Source: Hyphomicrobiales bacterium
GTDB lineage: Bacteria; Pseudomonadota; Alphaproteobacteria; Rhizobiales; Rhizobiaceae
Length of the DNA: 64,000 nucleotides
Assembly: GCA_900473745.1 (NCBI GenBank)
Contig: UCMW01000016.1
Coordinates: 44,062-108,061 of the forward strand
Reading direction: 5' to 3'
Positions 45,921 through 55,535 of the stretch are shown in pieces. The position numbers and the translations under genes were made by a program. Every line of letters begins with the position of its first letter. Positions within the stretch are counted from its first letter, which is position 1. The notes beneath the pieces were generated by a model. That model saw only the letters and a program-made list of their open reading frames with translations, was not told the origin of the DNA and searched no databases.

Positions 45921-46425
45921 TCGCTGGCAGGCGGCAACACTCGGCCTCGGCGGCAATATCGGCGATCCGGCGGCGGCCATGGCCGAGGCCTTGCGTCGCC
46001 TCGACGCGCGGCGCGATTGCCGGGTAACGTCTGTGTCCCGCCTGTACCGGACGCCTCCCTGGGGAAAGACTGATCAGGCAGACTTCTACAATGCCTGCGC
46101 GGCCGTCGAAACAAGGCTGGAGCCGCAGGAATTGCTGGCGGCCTGTCTCGAGATCGAGCGGACGATGAAGCGGGTGCGGATCGAGCGCTGGGGGCCGAGG
46201 ACGATCGACATCGACATTCTCACCTTTGCCGACCGGACTATTGATGCCGAGCATTTGAAGGTACCGCATCCGCGGATGACGGAGCGTGCTTTCGTGCTGA
46301 TGCCGCTTGCGGATATCGATCCGCGGCTCGCCGTAAAGGGGCGGAGCATAGAGGATTGGCTTGAGGAGGCCGACCGGGCGGGTATTGCCGTCGCAAACGA
46401 AAACCGCGCCTGGTGGCGCGGCTGA
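45901..46425 (+). CDS. folK: 6-hydroxymethyl-7,8-dihydropterin pyrophosphokinase
   Basis: 174 residues from a TTG at 45901, with AGGTGA five bases upstream inside the end of folB; no better ATG precedes the conserved core. It transfers pyrophosphate from ATP to hydroxymethyl-dihydropterin, giving the substrate of FolP. Motifs: LGLGGNIGDP, SRLYRTPPWGKTDQADFYNA, and the active-site block RWGPRTIDIDIL with its two Asp, then VPHPRMTERAFVLMPL. It closes the folate operon. Confidence 0.94.
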   Translation: MNNSDSDRWQAATLGLGGNIGDPAAAMAEALRRLDARRDCRVTSVSRLYRTPPWGKTDQADFYNACAAVETRLEPQELLAACLEIERTMKRVRIERWGPRTIDIDILTFADRTIDAEHLKVPHPRMTERAFVLMPLADIDPRLAVKGRSIEDWLEEADRAGIAVANENRAWWRG

Positions 46426-46452
46426 ACTTCAAGGCTCTCGGATAAGGGATGT

Positions 46453-46995
46453 TCAGTCGTTCTCGGCCATGGCAGTTGCCTGACGGTTGAGCTTCAGGCC
46501 GATCACCGGAATCATCCGGTCTTCGACCTTCACCGAAATGGTGATGTTCATCGCGTCGTTTTCTTCGATCCGGGCGACCATGGCACCGTTCAGCTTGGCG
46601 CGGTTGATGCCCATCACGGCGCGGTTGCCGGTGACTGTGCCCGAGACGATGTCCAGACCCTTGCCATCGGCGCCATCAAGGAACTGCCCCTTGTAGCTGC
46701 CGCCGGACTGGGAGATTACGGCCGACATCGGCTGGCTGAAGACGCCCACGCGGCAGGTGCCGTCGAGCTTCAGGCCGGTTTCCTTGCCCTCTGCCGGCAG
46801 GCCGGTGAGGTTGCAGGTGAATTTCGTGCCCTTGTACTTGCCGGCGACGATCTCGCCTGGACCCTTCCAGACTCCGGCAACGGACTGGAAGAAGCGCTTG
46901 TCGCGCGATGCAGCATCAGCCACCGTAACAGGCATGAGCGCGGCAACGGCAAGCATGGCGGCGCAGCGGCCGAATGTCGAGGAGCGAGAGAACAT
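46453..46995 (-). CDS. Exported protein of unknown function
   Basis: 180 residues. A signal peptide (CAAMLAVAALMPVTVADA) is clear. The mature part is probably beta-rich (FFQSVAGVWKGPGEIVAGKY, KGTKFTCNLTGLPA, GGSYKGQFLDGADGKGL) with two cysteines that could pair. The alternating strands with Gly suggest a small beta-barrel, but I do not recognise the family. An inverted repeat with CtrA-like half-sites lies 56-80 bp upstream. It is convergent with folK, 27 bp away. Confidence 0.72.
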   Translation of the reverse strand: MFSRSSTFGRCAAMLAVAALMPVTVADAASRDKRFFQSVAGVWKGPGEIVAGKYKGTKFTCNLTGLPAEGKETGLKLDGTCRVGVFSQPMSAVISQSGGSYKGQFLDGADGKGLDIVSGTVTGNRAVMGINRAKLNGAMVARIEENDAMNITISVKVEDRMIPVIGLKLNRQATAMAEND

Positions 46996-47050
46996 CGATT
47001 TGCCTTGGTACGAGAAACCAGAAACCCCGCGAATACCCTAGCGGAAAAAT

Positions 47051-47075
47051 GGTTAATGTTTCATTGCCATTAACC
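47051..47075. promoter_or_regulatory. Inverted repeat GGTTAATG-N9-CATTAACC upstream of the exported protein gene
   Basis: Perfect 8-bp arms at 47051-47058 and 47068-47075. The left arm sits in ATGGTTAA, the exact complement of the CtrA half-site TTAACCAT. It lies just before the start of the minus-strand exported-protein gene and after the end of ycjF. Confidence 0.4.
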
Positions 47076-47136
47076 TCAAATGGCGGCTCCGACAACCGCC
47101 AAAAGTCACAGGGAATGCGGGTGTGGCCGGTCTGCC

Positions 47137-48237
47137 TCACTTGGCCCGGTCGCTGTCCTTGCCGGTCATCGAGGGCGTCAGGTCGCCAATGAAGTCGCCG
47201 ATGCCGGGGCGCCTGGCGGCCCGGAATGGCAAGGGTCGGCAGAGATCCATGGCGGCGATGCCGATGCGAGCTGTCATCAGGCCGTTGATCACGCCTTCGC
47301 CGAGGCGTGTCGAGAGACGTGCGGCAAGACCGTGGCCGAGGACCTGCTGGGCGAGCCCGTCGCCGATGGCGATCGAACCAGTTACGGCAAGATGAGCAAA
47401 GACATCCCGGAGCAGGCGCAGCATCCCGAAGGAGCCTGGCCGGCCGCCGTAGAGATTGGCCATGCTTCGCACGAGCCGGACGACTTCAAACAGTACATAG
47501 GCCAGATCGACCACCGCTCGTGGGCTGACGGCGGTCACGACCGAAACGCGCTTGGCGGCGTTCAGGATGAGGGCTCGGGCCTGGTTGTCGAGCGGCGCCA
47601 GCAGCTCTCGTTCCGCCAGTTCGATCAGATGCGGTGCGTCGATGATATCGTCCTCGACAGTCGCCAATGTCCTCTGACCGCGGGCGGTTTCCGGACGATG
47701 GGCTACCAGGCCGATCAGTTTCTTGACGACGGAGGCTGCCTGCTTGCGCTTGCCGCTGGTGGCCGCGGCGTCTGCCTCGACCTTGAGGTTCTGGACCGTA
47801 TCGAGACGCCAGAGGCCGATCAGTTCACGACCGACTGCGATCCCGAGCGCCAAGAGGCCGATGGCGAGCACGGCGATTGCCGTGTAGCCGAGCCAGTCGG
47901 CTCTGCTGAAGAGATCCGCGATCAGGCGATCGACCCAAAGGCTGAAGGCGAGCGACAGGAGAAGGCCAAAGGCACCTGCGGCGAGCTTGGCAAAGGAGAA
48001 GCGCCGGCGCTGCGGTTCGGCCACCGGGACCTGTGGCAGATCTTCCGCGACGGCGATGAAGGGATCTTCTTCGTCAGGCACGATGGCCACCTCGCCGCCG
48101 AAACTGCGCGGGGGACGGCGCAGGCTGTCGGCGCTCGTCGTCGCTTCCGGTTCGACGGTGAAGGCAGCCGGGCGTCGCTGCGTGTCAGAGATCTTGGCGG
48201 CCGGATTGCCGGTCGGCGGAACGGTCGGCTTCTTCAT
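47137..48237 (-). CDS. ycjF: YcjF family membrane protein (DUF697)
   Basis: 366 residues. A Pro-rich cytosolic N-terminus (1-95) precedes two membrane helices (about 100-118, LAAGAFGLLLSLAFSLWVD; and 130-150, YTAIAVLAIGLLALGIAVG). The DUF697 domain follows: LILNAAKRVSVVTAVSPRA, VDLAYVLFEVVRLVRSMANL and YGGRPGSFGMLRLLRDVFAHL. YcjF always travels with the YcjX ATPase; here the start overlaps the ycjX stop by four bases. The pair is associated with envelope stress in enterobacteria, but its molecular role is unknown. Confidence 0.9.
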   Translation of the reverse strand: MKKPTVPPTGNPAAKISDTQRRPAAFTVEPEATTSADSLRRPPRSFGGEVAIVPDEEDPFIAVAEDLPQVPVAEPQRRRFSFAKLAAGAFGLLLSLAFSLWVDRLIADLFSRADWLGYTAIAVLAIGLLALGIAVGRELIGLWRLDTVQNLKVEADAAATSGKRKQAASVVKKLIGLVAHRPETARGQRTLATVEDDIIDAPHLIELAERELLAPLDNQARALILNAAKRVSVVTAVSPRAVVDLAYVLFEVVRLVRSMANLYGGRPGSFGMLRLLRDVFAHLAVTGSIAIGDGLAQQVLGHGLAARLSTRLGEGVINGLMTARIGIAAMDLCRPLPFRAARRPGIGDFIGDLTPSMTGKDSDRAK

Positions 48238-49706
48238 GCGAGTCGGTCTCCCAGCAGGAATTGCAGCGCCCGGTCGAGGCGAATATGCGGTACCGACAGC
48301 GTGATGCCTTGCTTCTCGTCGAGTTGCGGGGGACGGAAGCGGACGATGCTGAGGTCGGGCAGGGCTACCGAGGCATCGCCTTCGTCCACCGAGCGGAAAT
48401 AGGCTTCCGGATCGCGAGGCAGGTCGCCCGGGAAGACCGCCGTCTTGCGGTTACCGTCGAAGATCTCGTCTCCAATGCGCTCACCGGCCATGGGCGTACC
48501 GACGATGACGGGGAGGTCGTGGCCATCCTGCTTCACATTGGCCTCGCGGGTCGCACGCACGGAAGCGAGCGCCATGACCTCGATGCCGGCGCCACTCATG
48601 CCGATCGTGCGAATGGCGCGATTGACCAGGCGTCGTGTGAGGATTTCCAGCCGGTCGTGGCTCTCGTGGTGCAGGTGATCCGCCTTGGTGGCCGCCACCA
48701 GGACCCTGTCGATGCGTCTGCGCACGAGGGATGTCAGGAGGTTGTTGGAGCCGGCGCGGAAGCAGGTGAGCACGTCACCGAGCGCCCGTTCGAGATCCTG
48801 CACCGCTTCCGGGCCGCGATTGATCGCCTGGAGCGCGTCGACCAGCACGATCTGGCGGTCGAGCCGGGCAAAGTGCTCGCGGAAGAACGGTTTCACCACA
48901 ACTGATTTGTAGGCCTCGAAACGACGCTCCATCATCGCCCGCAGTGAGCCCTTCGGCGCCCGGCCTTCCGGCAAAACCGGCAAGGGGGCAAAGGTCAGTG
49001 CCGGCGACCCGTCCAGATCGCCGGGCATCAGGAAGCGGCCCGGCGGCAAAGTCGAGAGCGAACGTTCGTCCGACTTGCAGAGCCTGAGATAGGTGGTGAA
49101 GGCCTCGGCGAGACGTTTGGCGGTCATTTCGTCGGCCGGGGCGTCGGGATCGATGCTTGCCGCGACTGCCAACCACTCGGCCGCCAGTTCGCTTCGTACG
49201 CCGGATGCAGCGAGCTGGACGGTGTTTTCCGAGAAGGTTCTGTAATCCTGCCCGAGCAACGGCAGGTCAAGCAGCCATTCGCCGGGATAGTCGACAATGT
49301 CGATCGAAAGCCGACCCGCGGAGAACATGCGGTTCCAGGAGCTGGCGCTCTTGTATTCGATGGTCAGCCGCAGCTCCGAGATGGCCCGGGTCGAATCCGG
49401 CCAGACCCGTTCTTCGACGAGTGCGCGGATGTGGTCTTCATACTGGAAGCGCGGCACGGCGTCGTCCGGCTGCTCCTGGAGCGCTGCACCGGTCACGCGA
49501 CCGGACCGCATGGGCTCGAAAAGCGGCAGACGGCCGCCATGCAGCAGATTGTGTACCAGGGACGAGATGAAGACCGTCTTGCCGGCACGCGACAGACCCG
49601 TGACGCCGAGCCTGATCGTGGGATTGATCAGATGGGCGGCGCGGTCCGCAAGATTGTCCAGAGCGATCGCGGCTTCATCGGTCAGGCTGGTGAGGGAAGG
49701 GGGCAA
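48234..49706 (-). CDS. ycjX: YcjX family P-loop GTPase/ATPase
   Basis: 490 residues. The P-loop is GVTGLSRAGKTVFISSLVHN. A DxxG-like segment appears in SIDIVDYPGEWLLDLPLL, and the specificity-like block in VLVAATKADHLHHES is TKAD. The arrangement is that of the DUF463/YcjX family. It is first in a two-gene unit with ycjF. The nucleotide used and target are not established by sequence. It is separated from the SixA-like gene by about 125 bp in the reverse direction. Confidence 0.93.
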   Translation of the reverse strand: MPPSLTSLTDEAAIALDNLADRAAHLINPTIRLGVTGLSRAGKTVFISSLVHNLLHGGRLPLFEPMRSGRVTGAALQEQPDDAVPRFQYEDHIRALVEERVWPDSTRAISELRLTIEYKSASSWNRMFSAGRLSIDIVDYPGEWLLDLPLLGQDYRTFSENTVQLAASGVRSELAAEWLAVAASIDPDAPADEMTAKRLAEAFTTYLRLCKSDERSLSTLPPGRFLMPGDLDGSPALTFAPLPVLPEGRAPKGSLRAMMERRFEAYKSVVVKPFFREHFARLDRQIVLVDALQAINRGPEAVQDLERALGDVLTCFRAGSNNLLTSLVRRRIDRVLVAATKADHLHHESHDRLEILTRRLVNRAIRTIGMSGAGIEVMALASVRATREANVKQDGHDLPVIVGTPMAGERIGDEIFDGNRKTAVFPGDLPRDPEAYFRSVDEGDASVALPDLSIVRFRPPQLDEKQGITLSVPHIRLDRALQFLLGDRLA

Positions 49707-49830
49707 CGGGCTTTCCTGTCAGGTCTTATGCGGGAGCGAAGCCATCAGGCACGGATGGGCCGCATCTCAGGTCCCATATAGGCAGCGGTTGCGGCGCAAA
49801 AAAGAGGCAAGGGCCGAAGGTGCTGGTTGG

Positions 49831-50325
49831 TCAGCCGACCAGGAAGTCCCGCAAGGCATAGGAGTGTTCGTCGAGGGCGTCGATCACGGCAAGGCCGGAT
49901 GTCGGATAGCCCTCGGGCACCGTGCGGGCCATGACGTCATTGCCGCAAAGGCGCGCGAAGACTTCCTCGATGGCCGGATTGTGCCCCACCAGCATCAGAG
50001 CCTGCACGCCCCTGATGGACTGGACAATCTCAAGATAGACTTCGGCGGGTGCGTTGTAGAGCGCATCGACATAGCGGAACTCTGCGAGGCCCGAAAAAAC
50101 GCGTTTGATCGCATCCGAGGTCTGGCGGCAGCGTTTGGCGGTCGAGCACACGACGAGATCAGGGCGATATCCCTTGTCAGCCGCCGTTTCCGCCAGCAGT
50201 TCGGCTTCGGCAAACCCGGCATCCGAGAGACTGCGGTCGAAATCTCGACCACCTGGCTCGGCCCAGCCGGATTTCGCATGGCGCAGCAGATAGATGCGCT
50301 GGGGAAGCTGATTGGAGGGCGTCAT
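49831..50325 (-). CDS. SixA-like histidine phosphatase
   Basis: About 164 residues from ATG 50325; the frame is open to 50391. The catalytic histidine motif is IYLLRHAKSGWAEP, and the second His is in MLVGHNPAIEEVF; Arg residues in RSLSDAGFAEAE and STAKRCRQT complete the phosphate pocket. SixA proteins dephosphorylate Hpt domains, so it might act on a phosphorelay such as CckA-ChpT. Other members act on small phosphates, so this is only a suggestion. It is a single gene, divergent from dksA. Confidence 0.85.
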   Translation of the reverse strand: MTPSNQLPQRIYLLRHAKSGWAEPGGRDFDRSLSDAGFAEAELLAETAADKGYRPDLVVCSTAKRCRQTSDAIKRVFSGLAEFRYVDALYNAPAEVYLEIVQSIRGVQALMLVGHNPAIEEVFARLCGNDVMARTVPEGYPTSGLAVIDALDEHSYALRDFLVG

Positions 50326-50600
50326 CCGTTGGGGTATCCGCGTGCGATGGATCTCGTGATTGACGTACCGGTTCTTGGGCCTCGCCGTCAACCATGCGGA
50401 GGTGCAGCCGGTACGACCCTATCGCGGTGGAGTGGTATGTATACGGACCGAGGATCAAAGCAAATTATGCTTAAAAAATAGAAATTTAGATCAAAAATGT
50501 AACAGATTTAAAAATGGCTTAGAAACAGTCAGAAGGCTTGAACCGGTTGCCTTGAAAGGTTATACACCCGCCCATTGAGATGTTCTTCAGGAGAATCGCG

Positions 50601-51020
50601 TTGAGTGAGAAGATCAATCTTAGCAATTATGTACTCTCGGAAGACGATGAGTTCATGAACGCGAACCAGCGGGCCTACTTCAGAGCCAAGCTTGTCGCCT
50701 GGAAGAACGACATCCTCCGGGAAGCTCGCGAGACGCTCGGCCACCTCGCAGAAGAAAGCGCCAACCATCCCGATCTCGCCGATCGGGCTTCCTCGGAAAC
50801 CGATAGAGCCATCGAACTCAGAGCCCGCGATCGTCAGCGCAAGCTGATCTCGAAGATCGACGCCGCTCTGCAGCGTATTGATGATGGCACCTACGGATAT
50901 TGCGAGGAAACAGGGGAGCCGATCGGTCTCAAGCGTCTCGACGCTCGTCCGATCGCAACGCTTTCGATCGAGGCTCAAGAGCGGCACGAGCGCCGCGAAA
51001 AGGTCTATCGCGACGAGTGA
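50601..51020 (+). CDS. dksA: RNA polymerase-binding transcription factor DksA, zinc-less form
   Basis: 139 residues from a TTG at 50601 with AGGAGA six bases upstream; the ATG at 50580 would overlap that site. The coiled-coil runs from about residue 15 to 90 (YFRAKLVAWKNDILREARE) and the tip carries the Asp-x-x-Asp-Ala block in ADRASSETDRA. The C-terminal finger reads GYCEETGEPIGLKRLDARP then LSIEAQERHERRE, so only the first of the four zinc cysteines of E. coli DksA remains. It tunes transcription with ppGpp. An AT-rich leader precedes it, and a strong terminator follows. Confidence 0.94.
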   Translation: MSEKINLSNYVLSEDDEFMNANQRAYFRAKLVAWKNDILREARETLGHLAEESANHPDLADRASSETDRAIELRARDRQRKLISKIDAALQRIDDGTYGYCEETGEPIGLKRLDARPIATLSIEAQERHERREKVYRDE

Positions 51021-51060
51021 AGCTTCGGCTTTATCGACGCCATCGGAACCAACGAATTCT

Positions 51061-51087
51061 GACCCGCTCTCGGCGGGTCTTTTTTTT
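51061..51087 (+). terminator. Rho-independent terminator after dksA
   Basis: GACCCGC (51061-51067) pairs with GCGGGTC (51073-51079) around TCTCG... and is followed by eight T residues. It is 40 bp beyond the stop. Confidence 0.9.
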
Positions 51088-51110
51088 GGGCAGCGCTGGC
51101 CAGCTCAGCC

Positions 51111-52571
51111 TCAGGGGTTTCTGCTGGCCGACATTTCGCCGAAAATGCGCGCGATCTCGTTTTGCAGATTGGGTTCTTCACCCGGCTGGGCGGTGGTCTG
51201 ACCTGCAACAGGCCGGTTCCCCTCGGGCAGGACCGCTGAAACCGGCGGGCGCGGCCGATCGGCGCGGGTTTCCGGAAGGATGGGCGCAATTGTCGAGGCG
51301 GGCTGGGCCGCCGGAGCCGGATCAGCCGCCAGATGCAGCGCCATTTCTTCTTCCAGGACGCGCTCGAAATCGCTCATGTCGCGCTGCGGCGTTTCGCTCG
51401 TGACGGTCGATGACGCAATATTGGCTGCCGTTTCGCCTCGGTGTGGTTGCACAATGACGGCAGGCGCGGAAACAGCGGCCGGGGCCAACACCCGCTGGCG
51501 CGCTGATTCAAGAAACTCTTCTGCCGCGGGGGGATCGATCACGGGCGGAAGCACGAGGGGTGGTTCTGCCTGGAGGACAACCCGATCGTCATCCCTATGT
51601 GCGGGCTGAACCTCTTTCGTCATCACCGGTTCGACCGGTTCAGTGCCGGCCGTCAGCTGTGGTTCGATGAGTGGCGCCGTCTGGATCGTTTGCGGTTCGC
51701 GCCGGATCACCTCGAAATTTCCCTGTGTCGGTGTCACATCTGCCTCGACGGACAGGACGGGTTCGAGGTGAGCCGTGGGCTGCACTGCCGGTTCTTCGAC
51801 TGCCATGGGCTTTTCGGCAGGCTGCTCGGAACGTGGGATGGGGGCGATCGTGGGGGCTTCCGTCTGCACGGTCGGCGCTTGCTCGATGACGGGTTTGCTG
51901 ATTGGGGCGGCGGCTGCTGGCATCACGGCCGCCGGAGCAGCAATGATCGGCAGAACAGCTGCTGCCACGGGCCTTTCAGCGGCGGGTTCGGGAGTCCGGA
52001 TCGGCGCCATGGCTGGTGCGGGCTTCTGGTCGGTTCGCTCTGTCGCAACGGATATCGGCCTGGGTGGTGCCGTAGAGGGTTCAATCTTTGAGGTTTCCGC
52101 CACAGGCGCCCGTCTGGCGGGTGGCTCGACGGGCGCCGCTTCGGCGATTGCCACTGGTGCGCCGATGATGGGTGTCGGCGGTTCGGCTGCGGCGAGTTTC
52201 GCCTGTGGATGAGCGGGAGTAGCCAATACGGCCTGCTCTTCCTCGGCCATCTGCGTGACCGGGCGGGCACTGAGATAGGCCCGCTCTTCGCCGATCCCGC
52301 TTTCGATGACGATGTCCGTTGGCCCGCCGATCATCACGAGATGCTCGACATTGTCGCGGCGGATCAGCACGATGCGGCGGCGCGTATCCACGGCAGCTGC
52401 GTCGAGCACCTGAAGGCGTGGCTGGCGGTTGCGTCCGCCGCGCACGAAGGGCGATGGCGCCCGGTTGCGCAGGATCCACAGCACGATGAAGAGGCAAAGC
52501 AGCGCAAGACTGACGCCCAGCGCCGCCACGAGAAAACGATTGCCATAGGCCGCGATCAGGTCATCCAGCAT
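51111..52571 (-). CDS. FliO-like membrane protein with long Pro/Ala-rich tail
   Basis: 486 residues from ATG 52571 with AAGGAG 8 bases upstream. One membrane helix (FLVAALGVSLALLCLFIVLW) is followed by a short conserved block, LQVLDAAAVDTRRRIVLIRR and DNVEHLVMIGGPTDIVIESG, which is the FliO pattern (a small beta unit ending in GG-x-D-V-IE). FliO in flagellar systems is about 100-150 residues; here more than 350 residues of low-complexity Pro, Ala, Val and Glu follow. No flagellar gene is nearby. It may be a FliO homologue or a separate envelope protein with the same fold. It is divergent from cckA. Confidence 0.6.
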   Translation of the reverse strand: MLDDLIAAYGNRFLVAALGVSLALLCLFIVLWILRNRAPSPFVRGGRNRQPRLQVLDAAAVDTRRRIVLIRRDNVEHLVMIGGPTDIVIESGIGEERAYLSARPVTQMAEEEQAVLATPAHPQAKLAAAEPPTPIIGAPVAIAEAAPVEPPARRAPVAETSKIEPSTAPPRPISVATERTDQKPAPAMAPIRTPEPAAERPVAAAVLPIIAAPAAVMPAAAAPISKPVIEQAPTVQTEAPTIAPIPRSEQPAEKPMAVEEPAVQPTAHLEPVLSVEADVTPTQGNFEVIRREPQTIQTAPLIEPQLTAGTEPVEPVMTKEVQPAHRDDDRVVLQAEPPLVLPPVIDPPAAEEFLESARQRVLAPAAVSAPAVIVQPHRGETAANIASSTVTSETPQRDMSDFERVLEEEMALHLAADPAPAAQPASTIAPILPETRADRPRPPVSAVLPEGNRPVAGQTTAQPGEEPNLQNEIARIFGEMSASRNP

Positions 52572-52828
52572 GTGCGTGCTCCTTTTGTCAGGCTTTCTGG
52601 CAGAAGACGTGGCCTTCCGCAATCTTGAGCGGCGGCGACAGTCTGGGGTCCTCAACGCGGCAGAGGCGCGAATGCTCCGTCAGGATTGCGGCATTCCTGT
52701 GGGAGAGCGGCTTTGCAGGCCATTCTGGCCCTTTCTTTGCTTTTTGCGGTTACAGCAACTTGATAAACAAGAGAAAGCGCCGATTCTCGCTTGGTCGATC
52801 CATCCGGGCGCTTTTGCACGAGGCATCA

Positions 52829-55450
52829 ATGACACGACAGCAGTTCGATCGAGATGGAGACGGCCCCCTGGTCGATCGCCGCAGTGGCGCCGGCATGGCG
52901 CTGCGCATCCTGCTGCTCGCTCTTGTGCTGCTCGCAACTTCCGCGGCTTTTATCTTCTTCCGCGACCAGCTCGACAATCAGATCGTGCTCGCCGTGCTCG
53001 GCATACTCGCGTTGATGGGCATCTTCTTCATCGTCTCGGCCGTCATCGGCTTCGTCGAGGTCATGCCGCAGACGCAGAGCGACACGCTCGCTCGTCGCTT
53101 CCTGTCCAGCCAGCCCGAGGGTACGTTGATCACCGATGTCGAAGGGCGGATCGTCTTTGCCAATCAGGCCTATGGAGCGATGACCGGCGCGCGCAAGGCG
53201 ACCGAAGTCCAGACGCTCGAGGCGCTGCTGTCGCGCTACCGCGAATCAAGCGAGGCGCTGTACCGGCTGACCAATGGCCTGCGCGAGGGGCGCGACGGCC
53301 ACGAGGAGTTCCGGCTTTTGAAGCCGCTCGGCAGCCAGACGGCGAACGGGTCCGGAGCGCACTGGTACCGCCTGAAGGCACGGCTTCTGCCCGGCGAAGG
53401 GCGCGGCAAGCCGCAGCATGTCTGGCAGATCTCAGATATCACGGCTGAGCGCGACGATCAGGAGCGGTTCTTCAAGGAACTCCAGCACGCGATCGACTAT
53501 CTCGACCATGCCCCGGCGGGCTTTTTCTCCGCTGGTCGCAAGGGCGAGATCTATTATCTCAACGCCACACTGGCCGAATGGCTCGGCGTGGACCTCACCC
53601 AGTTCAACCCGGGCTCGATGACGATTGCCGATCTCGTCGCCGGCGAGGGCATGGCGCTGATCAACTCGGTTCAGGCCGAGCCCGGCCAGGCCCGCACGGA
53701 AACGCTCGATCTCGACCTTCGCCGGGTGAACGGCCAGAGCCTGCCGGTGCGCCTTGTGCATCGGGTCAGGGCGGCGCGCGACGGGGCGCCGGGTGAAAGC
53801 CGCTCCATCGTTCTCTCCCGCGCCCCGGGTGAGGGCGGCGACCAGTCGGATTCGGTCGCCTCCATGCGCTTTACCCGCTTCTTCAACAATACGCCTATGG
53901 CGATCGCCTCCGTCGACGGCGAGGGCCGGATCCTGCGGACCAATGCGCCGTTCATGAAGCTCTTCGCCGATGTCATTTCGCGCGACGAGATCGATCAGCA
54001 CGGGCTGATCGAGGTCGTGCTGCACGAGAGCGAGCGCGACGACTTCCGCGAGGCGCTGGCTGCTGCCATGGACCGGCAGGTCGACATCTCCCCGATCGAC
54101 AGCCGCCATCCGACCAATGACACCAGGCATTTCCGCTTCTATGTCAATGCCGTGATCGACCAGAGCGACGAAGCGCCGGAAGAGGCGGCCATCGTCTATG
54201 CCGTCGACGTCACCGACCAGAAGGCGCTCGAGGCGCAGATGGCGCAGACGCAGAAGATGAATGCGGTCGGCACGCTTGCGGGCGGCATCGCGCATGACTT
54301 CAACAATGTGCTCACCGCCATCCTTTTGTCTTCCGACCACCTGCTTCTGCAGGCGCGGCCCTCGGATGCGAGCTTTGCCGATCTCATGGAGATCAAGCGC
54401 AATGCCAACCGCGCTGCTGTTCTGGTGCGGCAGTTGCTCGCCTTCTCGCGCAAGCAGACGATGCGGCCGAGCGTGCTCAACCTGACCGACGTGATCGGCG
54501 ATCTCAGGATGCTGGTCGACCGGTTGATCTCGGGTAGCAATGTCAAGCTGAGGGTCGAGTATGGCCGGGATCTCTGGCCGGTAAAGACGGACCTGTCGCA
54601 GTTCGAGCAGGTGCTGATCAATCTGTGTGTCAACGCCCGCGATGCCATGCCGGACGGTGGTGCGATCACGGTGTCCACGCGCAATGTCGATGCCGAGGAG
54701 GCCGGTGAATTCGGCTATCGCGGCCTGCCGGCGGAAGACATGGTCCTGGTCGAGGTGGCGGATACCGGAACCGGGATCGCGCCCGAGATCATGGACAAGA
54801 TCTTCGAGCCCTTCTTCACCACCAAGGAAGTGGGCAAGGGCACCGGTCTCGGCCTAGCCATGGTCTATGGCATCGTCAAGCAATCCGGCGGCTACATCTA
54901 TCCGGAATCGGAAGTCGGCAAGGGAACGACCTTCCGCATTTTCCTGCCGCGCCATGTGCCCGAGGTGCAGCCGGTTGTCGAGGGACAGGTCACGGCTGCG
55001 ATCGACGGGGACACGATCACGGTTGCCAAGTCCAACGGCAATGCAGAGCTTCAGGATGCGCCGGATCTGACCGGCAAGTCTGCCGTCGTTCTGCTCGTCG
55101 AGGACGAAGAGGCCGTGCGGCGTGGCGGCAAGCGCATGCTGGAGACGCGCGGCTACACCGTGCACGAGGCCGGTTCCGGCGTCGAGGCACTCGACATCAT
55201 GGAGGAGCTCGATGGTGCCGTGGACATCGTCGTCTCCGACGTCGTGATGCCGGAGATGGACGGCCCCACCCTGCTCACCGAACTGCGCAAGAAGTATCCA
55301 GACCTAAAGTTCATTTTCGTCTCGGGCTACGCCGAGGATGCCTTCGCCCGCAATCTGCCGGCAGACGCGAAGTTCGGCTTCTTGCCCAAGCCCTTCTCGC
55401 TGAAGCAACTGGCCGTCGCTGTGCGTGAAATGCTGGATGGCGAAGGCTGA
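52829..55450 (+). CDS. cckA: Hybrid sensor histidine kinase CckA
   Basis: 873 residues from ATG 52829. Two membrane helices (about 24-42 and 50-70) are followed by three PAS-like units (starting near [32 protein letters not shown] and [16 protein letters not shown]). The kinase phospho-acceptor is His489 in [13 protein letters not shown]. The ATP-binding domain has [14 protein letters not shown] and [20 protein letters not shown]. The receiver domain holds Asp804 in [17 protein letters not shown]. This architecture and the HDFNN motif are typical of CckA, which drives the phosphorelay through ChpT to CtrA and CpdR and so controls the cell cycle. It is monocistronic and ends in a strong terminator. 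Confidence 0.95.
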   Translation: MTRQQFDRDGDGPLVDRRSGAGMALRILLLALVLLATSAAFIFFRDQLDNQIVLAVLGILALMGIFFIVSAVIGFVEVMPQTQSDTLARRFLSSQPEGTLITDVEGRIVFANQAYGAMTGARKATEVQTLEALLSRYRESSEALYRLTNGLREGRDGHEEFRLLKPLGSQTANGSGAHWYRLKARLLPGEGRGKPQHVWQISDITAERDDQERFFKELQHAIDYLDHAPAGFFSAGRKGEIYYLNATLAEWLGVDLTQFNPGSMTIADLVAGEGMALINSVQAEPGQARTETLDLDLRRVNGQSLPVRLVHRVRAARDGAPGESRSIVLSRAPGEGGDQSDSVASMRFTRFFNNTPMAIASVDGEGRILRTNAPFMKLFADVISRDEIDQHGLIEVVLHESERDDFREALAAAMDRQVDISPIDSRHPTNDTRHFRFYVNAVIDQSDEAPEEAAIVYAVDVTDQKALEAQMAQTQKMNAVGTLAGGIAHDFNNVLTAILLSSDHLLLQARPSDASFADLMEIKRNANRAAVLVRQLLAFSRKQTMRPSVLNLTDVIGDLRMLVDRLISGSNVKLRVEYGRDLWPVKTDLSQFEQVLINLCVNARDAMPDGGAITVSTRNVDAEEAGEFGYRGLPAEDMVLVEVADTGTGIAPEIMDKIFEPFFTTKEVGKGTGLGLAMVYGIVKQSGGYIYPESEVGKGTTFRIFLPRHVPEVQPVVEGQVTAAIDGDTITVAKSNGNAELQDAPDLTGKSAVVLLVEDEEAVRRGGKRMLETRGYTVHEAGSGVEALDIMEELDGAVDIVVSDVVMPEMDGPTLLTELRKKYPDLKFIFVSGYAEDAFARNLPADAKFGFLPKPFSLKQLAVAVREMLDGEG

Positions 55451-55475
55451 AGCCTGAGAAAAGCTCGAACCCGCG

Positions 55476-55517
55476 AATCAAAGACCCCGCCGGATCGCTC
55501 CGGCGGGGTCTTTGATT
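55476..55517. terminator. Bidirectional terminator between cckA and psuG
   Basis: Nineteen-base perfect arms (55476-55494 and 55499-55517) around the tetraloop TCGC. The arm contains AAAGACCCCGCCGGA. It serves both convergent genes. Confidence 0.93.
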
Positions 55518-55535
55518 TCCCAATGAACGCGGCTG

